Positions 23,664 through 35,577 of a DNA stretch of 64,000 bases are shown one piece after another (position 1 is the first letter of the stretch; every line of letters begins with the position of its first letter). Where the stretch lies: assembly GCF_011064825.1 (NCBI RefSeq), contig NZ_CP048751.1:2294001-2358000 (forward strand). The letters are read 5' to 3'. The translations under genes and the position numbers were made by a program. The stretch comes from Brevundimonas mediterranea. Lineage in GTDB: Bacteria; Pseudomonadota; Alphaproteobacteria; Caulobacterales; Caulobacteraceae. A model generated the notes under the pieces. It did not search any database. It had not been told where the DNA came from and saw only the letters and a program-made list of their open reading frames with translations.

Positions 23664-24857
23664 GTGGCGCGCAAACTGACTCTCGACTTCCTCAAGACCG
23701 AGGCCGCGTCCGGCTCGGCCCTGGCCCTGGCGGCCATCGCGGCGGTGCTGGTGGCCAACTCGCCCTGGTCGGCGGACTATTTCACCTGGCTGAAGAGCTA
23801 TCATGTGCTTCAGATCGGTCCGATCCGGCTGGAGGAATCGATCTCCGACTGGATCAAGGAAGGCCTGATGGCGATCTTCTTCCTCGTCGTGGGGCTGGAG
23901 ATCAAATACGAGATCGTGCGCGGGGAGCTGAGCGACCCGCGCAAGCTGGCGACGCCGGTGCTGGCGGCCCTGGGCGGCATGGCCGGGCCGGCCGCCGTCT
24001 ATCTGCTGCTGTCGGCGACGATGGGGGCGCCCCATGCGGGCTGGCCCATTCCGCTGGCCACCGACATCGCCTTCGCCCTGGCCATCTTCGGCTTCGTCGG
24101 CAAGGGCCTGCCGTCGTCGCTGCGGGTCTTCCTGCTGACCCTGGCCATCGTCGACGACCTGGGGGCCATCGCCCTGATCGCGGTCCTGTTCAGCGAGGGG
24201 GCCAACTGGGCGCCGCTGTTCTGGGCCCTGGGCCTGATCGCCGTGGGCGGCCTGGTGGCGCACCGGATCCGGATCCCGACGCCCTTCTGGGTGCTGGGCT
24301 TTGCGGCGGTCTGGTATCTGACGGTCCTGTCGGGGCTGAGCACCTCTCTGACCGCCGTGGCCTTCGCCATGATCGTGCCGATCGCGGCGCGCAAGGAGGA
24401 TCACCAGAGCCCGCTGAAGGAGGCGATGCACGACCTGCATCCGTGGAACGCCTTCCTGGTCCTGCCGCTGTTCGCCTTCGCCAAGGCGGGAGTGTCCTTC
24501 GCCGGTCTGACGATGGATCAGGCCCTCGCGCCCCTGGTCGTCGCCATCGCCCTGGGCCTGTTCTTCGGCAAGCAGATCGGCGTGCTGGGCATGGCCTGGC
24601 TGGCCTCGGCCCTGAGGATCGGTGCCCGGCCGACCGACGCCACCTGGCTGCAGGTCTATGGGGTGTCGCTGCTGTGCGGCGTGGGCTTCACCATGAGCCT
24701 GTTCATCGGCGTCCTGGCATTCCCCGGCGCGGTCGATTCGCCCGAACAGGTCGAGGTCAAGCTGGGCGTCATCGGCGGCTCGATCCTGTCGGCCGTGGCG
24801 GCGGCTGTCGTTCTGGGTCTGGCGGGCCGGACCCGGTCGAAGGTCAGGGGCGAATAG
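23664..24857 (+). CDS. nhaA: Na+/H+ antiporter NhaA
   Basis: A 397-residue inner-membrane antiporter that expels Na+ in exchange for H+. The paired ion-binding aspartates are visible in LAIVDDLGAIALIAVLF, with TDIAFALAIFGFVGKG before them, and FFLVVGLEIKYEIVRGELSD near the start. About eleven or twelve hydrophobic segments follow in the expected order. The GTG start is chosen because GGAGG (23654-23658) stands 5 bases upstream and the family's VARKLTLDFLKTEAASG begins there. Upstream frames are open but lack a ribosome site. Activation at alkaline pH is known for the family. Confidence 0.92.
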   Translation: MARKLTLDFLKTEAASGSALALAAIAAVLVANSPWSADYFTWLKSYHVLQIGPIRLEESISDWIKEGLMAIFFLVVGLEIKYEIVRGELSDPRKLATPVLAALGGMAGPAAVYLLLSATMGAPHAGWPIPLATDIAFALAIFGFVGKGLPSSLRVFLLTLAIVDDLGAIALIAVLFSEGANWAPLFWALGLIAVGGLVAHRIRIPTPFWVLGFAAVWYLTVLSGLSTSLTAVAFAMIVPIAARKEDHQSPLKEAMHDLHPWNAFLVLPLFAFAKAGVSFAGLTMDQALAPLVVAIALGLFFGKQIGVLGMAWLASALRIGARPTDATWLQVYGVSLLCGVGFTMSLFIGVLAFPGAVDSPEQVEVKLGVIGGSILSAVAAAVVLGLAGRTRSKVRGE

Positions 24858-25121
24858 CCCCCGATTTCGCCGCGAAAGCCGCGACTGCGGTGCAAAAACT
24901 GACCTAGCGTAAGCGTTTTCTGTCTCTTCCTTGTCACAGGAAGGTCGAACTGCGGCGAAAAATCGTCGCGGGTAACAACGCTCGCTTGTAGCTCACGCCC
25001 AAGCGGGCTTAGCCTCTGCGGTACTGAACGCGTCTCCACGCAGAGGCGCGTCGATTGGGAACTAGGAAACGCTGCGGTCTCGCTCCGCGTGACCGGGCTT
25101 CAGAGCCGGGAGGACGCTTTC

Positions 25122-27758
25122 ATGCGCCACACTAACCGCTATCTCCGGACCACCGTGTCCGCCGCCGTCGTCGGCGCCGCCGTGTTCGGCTTCGCTGGGA
25201 TCGCCGCCGCCCAGGAGGCGCCCGCCAGCGTGGACGACATCATCGTCACCGCCCAGAAGCGCGAACAGAGCCTGCAGGACGTGCCGATCGTGGTCACGAC
25301 CCTGTCGCAGGAAGTGCTGGACGGCGCCGGGGTGCAGGACATCAAGGATCTGCAGATCCTGACGCCGGGCATGACCGTCACCTCGACCCAGTCGGAAGCC
25401 TCGACCACGGTCCGTATCCGCGGCGCCGGCACCGTCGGCGACAACCCCGGTCTGGAATCCTCGGTCGGCGTCGTGATCGACGGCGTCTATCGCTCGCGCA
25501 ACTCGGTCGGCTTCGGCGACCTGGGCGAACTGAGCCGCATCGAGGTGCTGAAGGGGCCGCAGGGCACCCTGTTCGGCAAGAACACCTCGGCCGGGGTCAT
25601 CAACATCATCACCGAACGCCCGTCGTTCGACCCGTCGGTTTCGGCCGAACTGACCGCCGGCAACTACGGCGCCATGGGCGGCTCGGTCTCGGCGACCGGC
25701 CCGCTCAGCGACATCATCGCCGGCCGCATCTTCGTGGCGCACCGCGAGCGCGACGGCTTCTATGACGTCAACGTCGGCGACGGCCCGCGCACCCTGACCG
25801 AGGACAACACCCAGGACTACTGGACCGGTCGCGGCCAGCTGCTGATCCTGCCCAGCGACGAGGTGTCGATCCGCCTGATCGCCGACTACACCAAGCGCGA
25901 CGAATTCTGCTGCTCGGCGGTTCAGACCCGCGTCGGCCCGACCCAGGCCTTCATCGCCGCCCTGGCCGCGCCGAACGGCCCCGGCCAGCGGCCGCCCGTC
26001 GCCGGCTTCGGCACGGTGCCCTTCAGCCGCACCGCCTATTCGAACCGCGAGACGCCTCAAGAGATCGAGGACATGGGCCTGTCGGCGGAAGCCACCATCG
26101 ACCTGCCCAGCCTGAACGCCACCCTGACGTCGCAGACCTCGTGGCGCGACTGGTCGTTCCAGCAGGGGATGGACCTGGACTATACGGGCGCCGACATCCT
26201 TCACCGCGAGAATGACGGGTCCAACGGCTACGGCGTCGACAACCTGACCCAGGAATTCCGTCTGGCCGGCGCGACGGACAAGTTCGACTGGCTGGTCGGC
26301 CTGTTCGCCACCAAGGAAGGCGTCTATCGCGACGACTCCTATTCCTACGGCGCGGACTACAACGGCTTCGCCTCCTTCCTGCTGACGGCGACCCTGCCGG
26401 CCGCCGTGGGGGGACCGAGCCCCAGCCGCCTGGGCTGTTTCACCAATCCGCAGGGCTTCCTGGTCACCGCCGCCGCGCCGAACACCCCGCTCTGCGTCGT
26501 CGGCGCCGTGGCGCCCAGCGCCGCCGCCCCGACCTTCGCGGCGGGCAAGGCCTATGAGGACCACTATTCCCAGCGGTCGGAATCGGTGGCCCTGTTCACC
26601 AACAACACCTGGCGGGTGACCGAGGCCTTCGACCTGAACCTGGGCCTGCGCTACACCTATGACAGCAAGCGTCTGCTGGGGGTTCAGGACAATCTGGGAA
26701 GCAATGGCGCGGCCTGCGGCGGCGCCCTGGCGAACCAGAATCCGGCCAACCGCGCGCCGTCGGCCATCCCCGGCACCGTCAATGTGGGGACCCCGGCCGC
26801 GGCTGTGGGCCTGCTGTGCCTGCCCTGGTCGAACCCGCTCTATGACAATCGCCGGATCCAGGAGAAGTTCAGCGACACCGACATCAGCGGCACGTTCAAG
26901 GGCTCCTACCGGTTCAACGACGCCGTCATGGCCTACGCCTCCTATGCGCGGGGCTACAAGGGCGCGGGCTACAACATGGACCGGGTGCAGACGGGGGTGA
27001 CGCCGGACGCCTCGCTGTTCTTCGACGCCGAGACGGTGGACAGCTACGAGCTGGGGGTGAAGACGACCCTGTTCAACCGCTCGATGCTGCTGAACCTCAC
27101 CTACTTCGATCAGAAGTTCGAGAACTTCCAGCTCAACACCTTCCTGGGCACCGCCTTCGTGGTGGAATCCATCCCGGAACTGACCTCGCGCGGCGTCGAC
27201 GCCGACATGGTCTGGTTCACCCCGGTCGAGGGCCTGATGTTCCAGGGCGGCGTCACCTATACGGACGCCAAGTACAACGACTTCACCGCCGCCGACCTGT
27301 CGAACCCGGCGCGCTTCCCCGCCCTGTCCCTGCTGCCGGGCGCCCGCGCCTCGTTCGCTCCGGAATGGTCGCTGACCGGCGCCCTGGCCTTCGACCGCTC
27401 GCTGGGCGGCGGCCTGCGCGGCGGCTTCAACCTGTCGGCTAAATATTCGACCGACTACAACACCGGTTCGGACCTGCTGCCTTACAAGGACCAGGAGGCC
27501 TTCACCGTCGTCAACGGCCGCATCACCATCGGGTCGGAAGACGAACGCTGGACCATCGACGTCTGGGGCCAGAACCTGCTGCAGGAAGAATACACCCAGG
27601 TCGGCTTCGCCGCTCCGCTGCAGGGCACGGCCTTCACCAACACCACCACGCCCCAGGCGAACGGCACCTACTATAATATCGCCACCGACACGGCGACCTA
27701 CAACGCCTACCTGGGCGCCCCGCGCACCTGGGGCGTGACGCTGAAGGTCAAATACTGA
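25122..27758 (+). CDS. TonB-dependent outer-membrane receptor
   Basis: An 878-residue receptor. A signal peptide (about 1-32, ending in GIAAAQ) is followed by the TonB box-like DDIIVTAQKREQSLQDVP, a plug domain (LQILTPGMTVTST to VIDGVYRSRNSVGFGDLGELSRIEVLKGPQGTLFGKN in pieces), and a beta barrel ending in VTLKVKY. The plug resembles iron-complex receptors of sphingomonads and caulobacters. The true ligand is not known. GGGAGGA lies before the ATG. The gene stands alone, with a strong terminator behind it. Confidence 0.92.
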   Translation: MRHTNRYLRTTVSAAVVGAAVFGFAGIAAAQEAPASVDDIIVTAQKREQSLQDVPIVVTTLSQEVLDGAGVQDIKDLQILTPGMTVTSTQSEASTTVRIRGAGTVGDNPGLESSVGVVIDGVYRSRNSVGFGDLGELSRIEVLKGPQGTLFGKNTSAGVINIITERPSFDPSVSAELTAGNYGAMGGSVSATGPLSDIIAGRIFVAHRERDGFYDVNVGDGPRTLTEDNTQDYWTGRGQLLILPSDEVSIRLIADYTKRDEFCCSAVQTRVGPTQAFIAALAAPNGPGQRPPVAGFGTVPFSRTAYSNRETPQEIEDMGLSAEATIDLPSLNATLTSQTSWRDWSFQQGMDLDYTGADILHRENDGSNGYGVDNLTQEFRLAGATDKFDWLVGLFATKEGVYRDDSYSYGADYNGFASFLLTATLPAAVGGPSPSRLGCFTNPQGFLVTAAAPNTPLCVVGAVAPSAAAPTFAAGKAYEDHYSQRSESVALFTNNTWRVTEAFDLNLGLRYTYDSKRLLGVQDNLGSNGAACGGALANQNPANRAPSAIPGTVNVGTPAAAVGLLCLPWSNPLYDNRRIQEKFSDTDISGTFKGSYRFNDAVMAYASYARGYKGAGYNMDRVQTGVTPDASLFFDAETVDSYELGVKTTLFNRSMLLNLTYFDQKFENFQLNTFLGTAFVVESIPELTSRGVDADMVWFTPVEGLMFQGGVTYTDAKYNDFTAADLSNPARFPALSLLPGARASFAPEWSLTGALAFDRSLGGGLRGGFNLSAKYSTDYNTGSDLLPYKDQEAFTVVNGRITIGSEDERWTIDVWGQNLLQEEYTQVGFAAPLQGTAFTNTTTPQANGTYYNIATDTATYNAYLGAPRTWGVTLKVKY

Positions 27759-27802
27759 TCGTCCAGCCGCCCGGGCCGTAAGGCTCAAAGGGGGGAACGA
27801 CG

Positions 27803-27835
27803 AAGGGCCGACCGGGAAACCGGTCGGCCCTTTTT
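27803..27835 (+). terminator. Intrinsic terminator after the TonB receptor
   Basis: GGGCCGACCG (27805-27814) pairs with CGGTCGGCCC (27821-27830) around GGAAAC, followed by TTTTT. It sits 45 bp beyond the receptor stop. Confidence 0.92.
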
Positions 27836-27967
27836 CTTGGGCCTTTCATACGATCGTAGAGGTTTGTTGGCTCTCTAACGGGAGTTGTCTGCGGTCCTTG
27901 GGAGGCCTGAAGTCGTGACCAGATCTGCACCGCCTTATGCGAGCTCGCGTGGCCTGGAGCGGGTTCG

Positions 27968-28747
27968 ATGAGGGCGAAATCCGACCAGGGCGAAGGTCGA
28001 ACCGGTCCATCAACGGGATTGCCGCGCCGGGCGGTGCTGGCCGGTCTGGGCGGAAGCCTGGCAGGCTGCCTCGATCAGGACAGGCCCCCGTCGGGCAATC
28101 AGCTGGGATCGCGTTTCCGTCTAACGCTGGAGGTTCTGATCGACGGTCGGCCGATCCGTGGCAGTTCGATCCGTCAGTTCAAGTATTTCAACGACCCCGG
28201 TTGGTTCCCCTCGGACGGCGCCGGTCAGTCGTCCTGGCAAGGCGACGCCACGCCGCTGGCGCTCCCGGGCGGCGCCTATCTGTTCGCCATGCTCGAGGGC
28301 TATGTGATCGTGGATGGCCATCGTCGGCGTTCCTATGGCCCGTGGACGGCCTACGGTGTGGTGCTGGGCCGCCTCGGTAAACGGGTCGTGACCCAGAGCG
28401 ACTATGAAGCCCTGTCGGCGGGCGAGCGGCAGAACGTCGTCAGCCCCGCCCAGGCGCGGGCGCTCGTCGGTACGGCGCCCATCGTCCTCGCGCTGGACGA
28501 ACTACCGATCCTCGCTCTGTTCCGGACGCCTAGTGTCCCGGGCAGCGGATTGATCCTCCTGCCCGAGGATTTGCCGAAGCAATTCCCCAGTCTGACCTGG
28601 GGGCGATGCACGGTGCAGGTCACCGACGAACCGCTCGACATCGGGCAGGTCGAGAAGATCATGCCGTGGACGAGCCAGAGGGGCCGGGGCGCCTATTCGC
28701 CCGACGGCATCGGATTCGTAGCGCAAGAATTTTCGAGGAATTGGTAG
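27968..28747 (+). CDS. Hypothetical lipoprotein with twin-Arg-like signal
   Basis: A 259-residue protein. The N-terminus LPRRAVLAGLGGSLAGCLDQ holds an Arg-Arg pair, a hydrophobic core and a lipobox LAGC, so it is probably a lipoprotein, perhaps exported by Tat. The mature part shows FRLTLEVLIDGRPIRGSSI, a WFPSDGAGQSSWQGDATPL segment and LGRCTVQVTDEP-like late strands. It carries no catalytic motif I know. GGAGCGGG precedes the ATG. It follows a terminator, so it has its own promoter. No function is assigned. Confidence 0.72.
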   Translation: MRAKSDQGEGRTGPSTGLPRRAVLAGLGGSLAGCLDQDRPPSGNQLGSRFRLTLEVLIDGRPIRGSSIRQFKYFNDPGWFPSDGAGQSSWQGDATPLALPGGAYLFAMLEGYVIVDGHRRRSYGPWTAYGVVLGRLGKRVVTQSDYEALSAGERQNVVSPAQARALVGTAPIVLALDELPILALFRTPSVPGSGLILLPEDLPKQFPSLTWGRCTVQVTDEPLDIGQVEKIMPWTSQRGRGAYSPDGIGFVAQEFSRNW

Positions 28748-28823
28748 AGGGGCTACACGTTCCGCTCAGTCTGTTCCGGTCCGGATCAACGCGGGAAACT
28801 TGCCGCTTAAGCCCTTTTTAAAG

Positions 28824-28956
28824 CCGTCACCCTCGGGCTTGTCCCGAGGGCCCACTTTTCCGCCTCGCCCACGTGTGAGGGGGCGAGGCCGTAGATGCAT
28901 CTCAAGTCCGCATCTGAAGCCGCCGTGGGCCCTCGGGACAAGCCCGAGGGTGACGG
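28824..28956. repeat. Palindromic element, family A (32-bp arms)
   Basis: Perfect 32-bp inverted arms lie at 28824-28855 and 28925-28956, with the core CCTCGGGCTTGTCCCGAGG and a 69-bp spacer. It lies between the lipoprotein gene and the end of the RND pump gene, both of which finish here. A transcript-end role is plausible. Confidence 0.92.
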
Positions 28957-29004
28957 AGGTGGTGACGGAGGCGGGGGTGACGGAGGTGCGGTGAGCGGAA
29001 GCCG

Positions 29005-32000
29005 CTACTCCACCAACGGCGCCTGCCGCGGTTTCGCCAGTTCCCGCTGTCCCGCCGTCGAGCGGCGCAGGATGCGCCGCGCCCACTGGGCCACGTCATC
29101 GACGATGGTGAAGATGGCGGGGATGTAGAGCAGGGACAGGAAGGTCGAGGAGATCAGTCCCCCCAGCACGGCGATGGCCATCGGCGAGCGGAACTGGACG
29201 TCGGCCCCGATGCCCATGGCGATCGGCACCATGCCCGCGCCCATGGCGAAGGTGGTCATCAGGATGGGGCGGGCGCGCTTGTGCGCGGCGTCCATGATGG
29301 CCTCACGGCGCGGCATCCCGTCCTTCTCGGCCATGATGACATAGTCGACCAGCAGGATGGAGTTCTTGGCCGCGATCCCCATCAGCATCAGCACCCCGAT
29401 CAGGGCCGACATGGAGAAGTTGGCGCCGCCGATGGCCAGGGCGATGAAGGCGCCGCCGATGGCCAGGGGCAGGGCCGCCATGATGGTGATCGGATAGGCG
29501 AAGCTTTTGAACAGCAGGGTCAGCACCGCATACATCAGCAGAATGCCCGAGGCGAAGGCGATGCCGAAGCCGGTCAGCATCTCCTGGATGAACTCCTCGT
29601 CGCCGGCCGGCACCTGGCGCACGCCGGCGGGCAGCTTCTGGACCGAGGCCAGGCGGTTGACCGCCACGCTCGCCGCGCCGGTGGTGATGCCGTCCAGTTC
29701 GGCGCTGATCGAGGCGATACGCGACCGGTCCTGACGGGTGACGGTGGCCGGACCGGCGCCGAACTGGATGTCGGCGACGGCGCTCAGCGGCACCGAAGCC
29801 CCGCCCGTCGCCGGCACACGCAGGTTCTCCAGCACGCTCAGGTCCTCGCGCGCCGCTTCGGTCAGCTGCAGCCGGATCGGGATCTGGCGGTCGCCCAGGT
29901 TATATTTGGGCAGGTTCTGATCGACGTCGCCGATGGTGGCGACCCGCACCGCCTGGGAGATGGCGCCGGCCGACACGCCCGCCAGGGCGGCCTCGTCCGG
30001 ACGCGGCGTGACCAGGATTTCGGGACGCGCGATGGCGGCCGAGTTGACGACATTGGCCAGACCCGACACGCCGCGCATTTCTTCCTCCACCTTGCGCGCC
30101 GCGGCGTTCAGGGCGACGGGATCGTCGCTCAGGATCGAGAAGGTGTAGGTGGTGCCGTCGCCGGGGCCGCCGCCCTGCTGGCTGATGCCGGCGCGGATGC
30201 GGGCGCCGGGGATCTGTTTCATCTCGTCGACCATGACCCGCGCGAAGGCCTGCTGGCTCAGCTCGCGGTCGCCCTTGGGCACCATGTCGGCGTAGATATT
30301 GGCCTGGGTCACGTCCTGGCCGCCGACGGCGGCATAGACCGAGGTGACCTCGGGGCGGGCCTCCAGCTTGCGGGTGATCTGCTGCACCACGGCGTCGGTC
30401 TGGCGCAGGGTCGAACCCGGCGGCAGTTCCACCTGGAAGGCCGCGCGCGCCGTGTCGCCGGGCGACATGAACTCGAACGACATCTTGGCCACGATCGAGG
30501 TCGCGATCGACCCGACCAGGAACAGGATGCCGATGATGAAGACCTTCCAGCGGTTGCCCAGGCACCAGTGCAGGGCCTTCAGATAGCCGCCCATCCAGAA
30601 CGGGTCGCGATCCTCGTGGTGGGAGTGTTTCAGGATGAAGGCCGCCATCAACGGCGTCAGGGTCCGCGCCACCAGCAGCGAGAAGGCCACGGAGACACAG
30701 GCCGCAAGCGCGAAGGCCTTGAAGAACTGGCCGATGATGCCGGGCATGAAGCCGACCGGCGCGAAGACGGCGATGATGGTGGCGGTGGTGGCCACGACCG
30801 CCAGACCGATCTCGTCCGCCGCCTCCAGCGAGGCGTCATAGGGCGGTTTGCCGTCGCGCATGTGGCGGACGATGTTCTCGATCTCCACGATGGCGTCGTC
30901 GACCAGAATGCCGATGGTCAGGGACAGGGCCAGCAGGGTGACGACGTTCAGCGACTGGTCCAGCGGGCCCAGGATGGCGAAGGTCGGGATCAGCGACATC
31001 GGCATGGCCGTCGCCGCGATCAGGGTGGCGCGCCAGTCGCGCAGGAAGATGAAGACGATGATGACGGCCAGGACGGCGCCCAGCAGCAGGGCCTCCAGCG
31101 AGGCCAGATAGCTCTCTTCGATCTCTTCGACGCTGGCCGTGACCTGGCTGATGGTCAGCTCGGGATGGGCCTCGTCGATCTTCTTGACCTCTTCGCGGAC
31201 CTTTTCGGCGACCTTGACCTCGGACGCGGTGCGCGAGCGCAGGAAGTTGAAGGTGACGGCCTCCTGGCCGTTGTAGCGGGCCAGGCGGCGCGGTTCGCTC
31301 CACTTGTCCTCGACCGTGCCCAGATTATCCAGGCGCACGGTCTTGCCCTCGCCCAGCGGCACCAGGGTCTCGCGCAACTGCGCCACCGAGGTGGCGGCGC
31401 CCAGGGTGCGGACGGCGCGCTCGGACCCGGCGATGGTGACGCGGCCGCCGGGCAGGTTGTTGTTGACGTTGGTCAGGGCCTGGCTGACCTCGGCCGCCGT
31501 GACGCCGTAGGCGGCCAGCCGCTGCGGATCCAGCTCGACCCGCATTTCGCGGTCCACGCCGCCCGAGCGGTTGACCTGGCCCACGCCGCCCAGGGCCAGC
31601 AGGGCGCGGCTCATCTCGTTGTCGATGAACCAGCTGATCTGTTCCGGCGTCATGGTCGGCGAGCGGACCACATAGGTGATCAGGGCGTCGCCGGTGATGT
31701 CGATGCGCTGGACCCCCGGCTCCTGCATGTCCTGGGGCAGGCTGGCGCGCAGTCCGGTCATGGCGTTGCGCACGTCGTTGGTGGCCCGGTCGGTGTCCGT
31801 GCCCAGTTCGAACTCGATCACCGTCGTCGAGACGCCGTCGCTGATGTTCGAGGTGATGTGGCGCACGCCCGACAGGCCGGCCAGCGAGTCCTCGATCAGC
31901 CGCGTGACCTGGACCTCCATTTCCGCCGGGGCGGATCCGGGGCGGGCGGCGGTGACATTGACCAGCGGGAAGTCGATGTCGGGGTTGGAGTTGATCCGCA

Positions 32001-32097
32001 TCCCCATGAAGCCGACCACGCCGCCGAGGGTCAGCAGCAGGAACAGCAGGATGATCGGAATCGGGTTCTTGATCGCCCAGGACGAGATCTGGTTCAT
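29005..32097 (-). CDS. RND efflux pump, inner-membrane transporter (HAE1/AcrB type)
   Basis: A 1030-residue proton-driven exporter of the RND superfamily. The N-terminus NQISSWAIKNPIPIILLFLLLT is the first membrane helix. The large periplasmic loops and duplicated halves are evident. Transmembrane helix 4 carries ILVDDAIVEIENIVRHM with the paired Asp of the proton relay. It belongs to the hydrophobe/amphiphile group that expels drugs, detergents or other toxic compounds with a membrane-fusion protein and an outer-membrane factor. The adaptor gene lies 9 bp upstream. No TolC-like gene is in the window. Confidence 0.93.
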   Translation of the reverse strand: MNQISSWAIKNPIPIILLFLLLTLGGVVGFMGMRINSNPDIDFPLVNVTAARPGSAPAEMEVQVTRLIEDSLAGLSGVRHITSNISDGVSTTVIEFELGTDTDRATNDVRNAMTGLRASLPQDMQEPGVQRIDITGDALITYVVRSPTMTPEQISWFIDNEMSRALLALGGVGQVNRSGGVDREMRVELDPQRLAAYGVTAAEVSQALTNVNNNLPGGRVTIAGSERAVRTLGAATSVAQLRETLVPLGEGKTVRLDNLGTVEDKWSEPRRLARYNGQEAVTFNFLRSRTASEVKVAEKVREEVKKIDEAHPELTISQVTASVEEIEESYLASLEALLLGAVLAVIIVFIFLRDWRATLIAATAMPMSLIPTFAILGPLDQSLNVVTLLALSLTIGILVDDAIVEIENIVRHMRDGKPPYDASLEAADEIGLAVVATTATIIAVFAPVGFMPGIIGQFFKAFALAACVSVAFSLLVARTLTPLMAAFILKHSHHEDRDPFWMGGYLKALHWCLGNRWKVFIIGILFLVGSIATSIVAKMSFEFMSPGDTARAAFQVELPPGSTLRQTDAVVQQITRKLEARPEVTSVYAAVGGQDVTQANIYADMVPKGDRELSQQAFARVMVDEMKQIPGARIRAGISQQGGGPGDGTTYTFSILSDDPVALNAAARKVEEEMRGVSGLANVVNSAAIARPEILVTPRPDEAALAGVSAGAISQAVRVATIGDVDQNLPKYNLGDRQIPIRLQLTEAAREDLSVLENLRVPATGGASVPLSAVADIQFGAGPATVTRQDRSRIASISAELDGITTGAASVAVNRLASVQKLPAGVRQVPAGDEEFIQEMLTGFGIAFASGILLMYAVLTLLFKSFAYPITIMAALPLAIGGAFIALAIGGANFSMSALIGVLMLMGIAAKNSILLVDYVIMAEKDGMPRREAIMDAAHKRARPILMTTFAMGAGMVPIAMGIGADVQFRSPMAIAVLGGLISSTFLSLLYIPAIFTIVDDVAQWARRILRRSTAGQRELAKPRQAPLVE

Positions 32098-32106
32098 GGG
32101 TCGGTC

Positions 32107-33255
32107 CTACTTGGCCGCAGGCTGGGCGGCGGCGGCGGCGGGGACAGCAGAACGGGCGCCGCCGGGGGCCTGGGCGACGTTGACGCGGTCGCCCTCGTTC
32201 AGGAAGCCCGCGCCGCTGACGATGACCTGGGCGCCGACATTGACGCCGGTGACGGCCGTCTGGGTGTCGGTCCGCGACAGGATGACGACCGGCTGGAAGT
32301 GAACCCGGCCGTCGGCGACCAGGGTGAAGACCCCCGGCTTGTTGTCGCGATACAGGACCGCGCCGGTGGGTACGGTGGTGGCCGGCTGGTCGCCGACGTC
32401 GATGTCGGCGCGGGCGAACATGCCCGGCCGCAGCTGGGCGCCGGGCGACAGCGAGATGCGGGCCAGGCCCAGGCGGGTGCTGGCGTTGACCTCGGGCGTG
32501 ACGATCCGGACCGTGCCCGCGGTGGTTCCCGCCTCGCTGGAGGTCACGGTCGCCGACTGGCCGGCGCGAACCTGGGCCAGCTCGGTCTCGGGCACCTGGG
32601 CGTCCAGCTCCAGCCGGCCGTCGCGGACCATGCGGAACAGTTCGGTCCCGGCCGAGATGATCTGGCCCTTGGTCACGCTGCGGCTGATGATCAGGCCGGC
32701 GACGGGGGCGCGGATGGTGGCCTGGGCCAGATGGGTCTGGGTCTGGGCCAGGGTGGCGCGGGCGGCGGCCAGATTGGCGTTCGACGCCCGCTGGTTGGCC
32801 AGGGCGGTGTCCAGCGAGGCCTGAGACAGGAAGCCGCGCGCCTTCAGCTGCTGCGCCCGCTCCAGCGCCGCGTCGTCGCGCGCCACATTGGCCTCGCCCA
32901 ACTGCACCTGGGCCTGCTGCTGGCGCAGCTGGGCGCGCAGCAGGACGTCGTTCATCTGCACCAGGGGCTGGCCCTGACGGACATAGGAGCCCTCATCCAC
33001 ATAGACGGCGACGGCGGTCAGGCCGCCGGTCTCGGCCGCGACCGGCACTTCCTCCCAGGCCGAGACGCTGCCCGAGGCGGTGACGGTGCGGCGCAGATTG
33101 GTCAGGGTCACGGTGGCGGCGGTGACGGTCTGGCGCGAGCCGCCGGCGGCCTTCTCCTCGGTCTTCTCATCGCCATGTCCGCCGCAACTGGCCAGCAGGA
33201 AGGCCGACAGGGCCATGGCGCCGAGGTTGAGAGCGTTTCGGGTCGTCTTGGACAC
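32107..33255 (-). CDS. RND efflux periplasmic adaptor
   Basis: A 382-residue membrane-fusion protein that links the RND pump to an outer-membrane channel. A lipobox LLASC puts the anchored Cys at 24. The barrel-sandwich halves surround a long coiled coil ([20 protein letters not shown] to [19 protein letters not shown]), and [20 protein letters not shown] marks the lipoyl fold. The GTG start is chosen for GAGGAAC 5 bases upstream. It is first in a two-gene operon with the pump. Promoter and any regulator site lie in the 185-bp divergent gap with lepA. Confidence 0.92.
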   Translation of the reverse strand: MSKTTRNALNLGAMALSAFLLASCGGHGDEKTEEKAAGGSRQTVTAATVTLTNLRRTVTASGSVSAWEEVPVAAETGGLTAVAVYVDEGSYVRQGQPLVQMNDVLLRAQLRQQQAQVQLGEANVARDDAALERAQQLKARGFLSQASLDTALANQRASNANLAAARATLAQTQTHLAQATIRAPVAGLIISRSVTKGQIISAGTELFRMVRDGRLELDAQVPETELAQVRAGQSATVTSSEAGTTAGTVRIVTPEVNASTRLGLARISLSPGAQLRPGMFARADIDVGDQPATTVPTGAVLYRDNKPGVFTLVADGRVHFQPVVILSRTDTQTAVTGVNVGAQVIVSGAGFLNEGDRVNVAQAPGGARSAVPAAAAAQPAAK

Positions 33256-33377
33256 GGGGAGTTCCTCGGTTGCAGGCCCCGGCTCGCGCCGGTTATCGGG
33301 AGGCGCGACCCATACCGCGTCCGCGAGCCGTTCTCAAACGCGGATACATATTGTTGCAAAGCCTTAATCTAGCACGG

Positions 33378-33407
33378 CCAGCGGGCGCGGATCGCCGCGC
33401 CCGCTGG
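33378..33407. other. Strong hairpin in the lepA upstream region
   Basis: CCAGCGGGCGCGG (33378-33390) and CCGCGCCCGCTGG (33395-33407) are perfect 13-bp arms around ATCG. The structure ends 33 bp before the lepA start, with no T tract, so it could be a leader element or a divergent-promoter feature. Confidence 0.7.
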
Positions 33408-33440
33408 TCCCGGACCTCTACGCGTGATAGGGCCGCGCGG

Positions 33441-35249
<1,809 letters not shown>

Positions 35250-35577
35250 AAGACCTTCCCCCGCTTGCGGGGGAAGTGTCAGGTCGTGGCGCGTAGCGAC
35301 ACGCCTGACGATGGGGGGAGTTTTGCTTCTTTAAGAAGACTTCCCTCTCCGACCCTGGTTCGGCTGCGCCGAACGCCGGGCCACCTCTCCCGCAAGCGGG
35401 AGAGGGTCTTTCCAGCCCTGCCGTTCCCACCCGGTCTCGCCTCCGGCTCGACCCCCCTTCCCGGAACGGGGAGGGAGAGGAATTAGGAGCGCTGGCGGGT
35501 TTGAACTGACATATCGACTTGTGTGATTTCAGGCGCTTAACCCCGAATATCGCCGACTTTCCAGCCAGGGTTTCTCC
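35250..35577. repeat. Tandem palindromic repeats, no gene
   Basis: The 328-bp gap is mostly repeat. CTTCCCCCGCTTGCGGGGGAAG lies in 35253-35274, then ACCTCTCCCGCAAGCGGGAGAGG near 35381-35406, then CCCCTTCCCGGAACGGGGAGGG near 35454-35475. The last belongs to family B. The first two resemble the family C cores at 36.4-38 kb. Nothing else is recognised. Confidence 0.7.

Noticed and set aside
24858-25121. A structured RNA between nhaA and the TonB receptor
   Set aside because: A CCTCTGCG/CGCAGAGG pair is present near 25013-25045, but it is isolated. I cannot match it to a known RNA or exclude chance.
29281-33372. A 1363-codon open frame opposite the RND efflux genes, and similar long frames opposite the acyl-CoA dehydrogenases (18016-20982), TonB receptors and uvrB
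   Set aside because: They are antisense shadows in GC-rich DNA. Their translations are Gly/Ala/Asp/His/Gln-rich with no domain, while the other strand encodes clear protein families.
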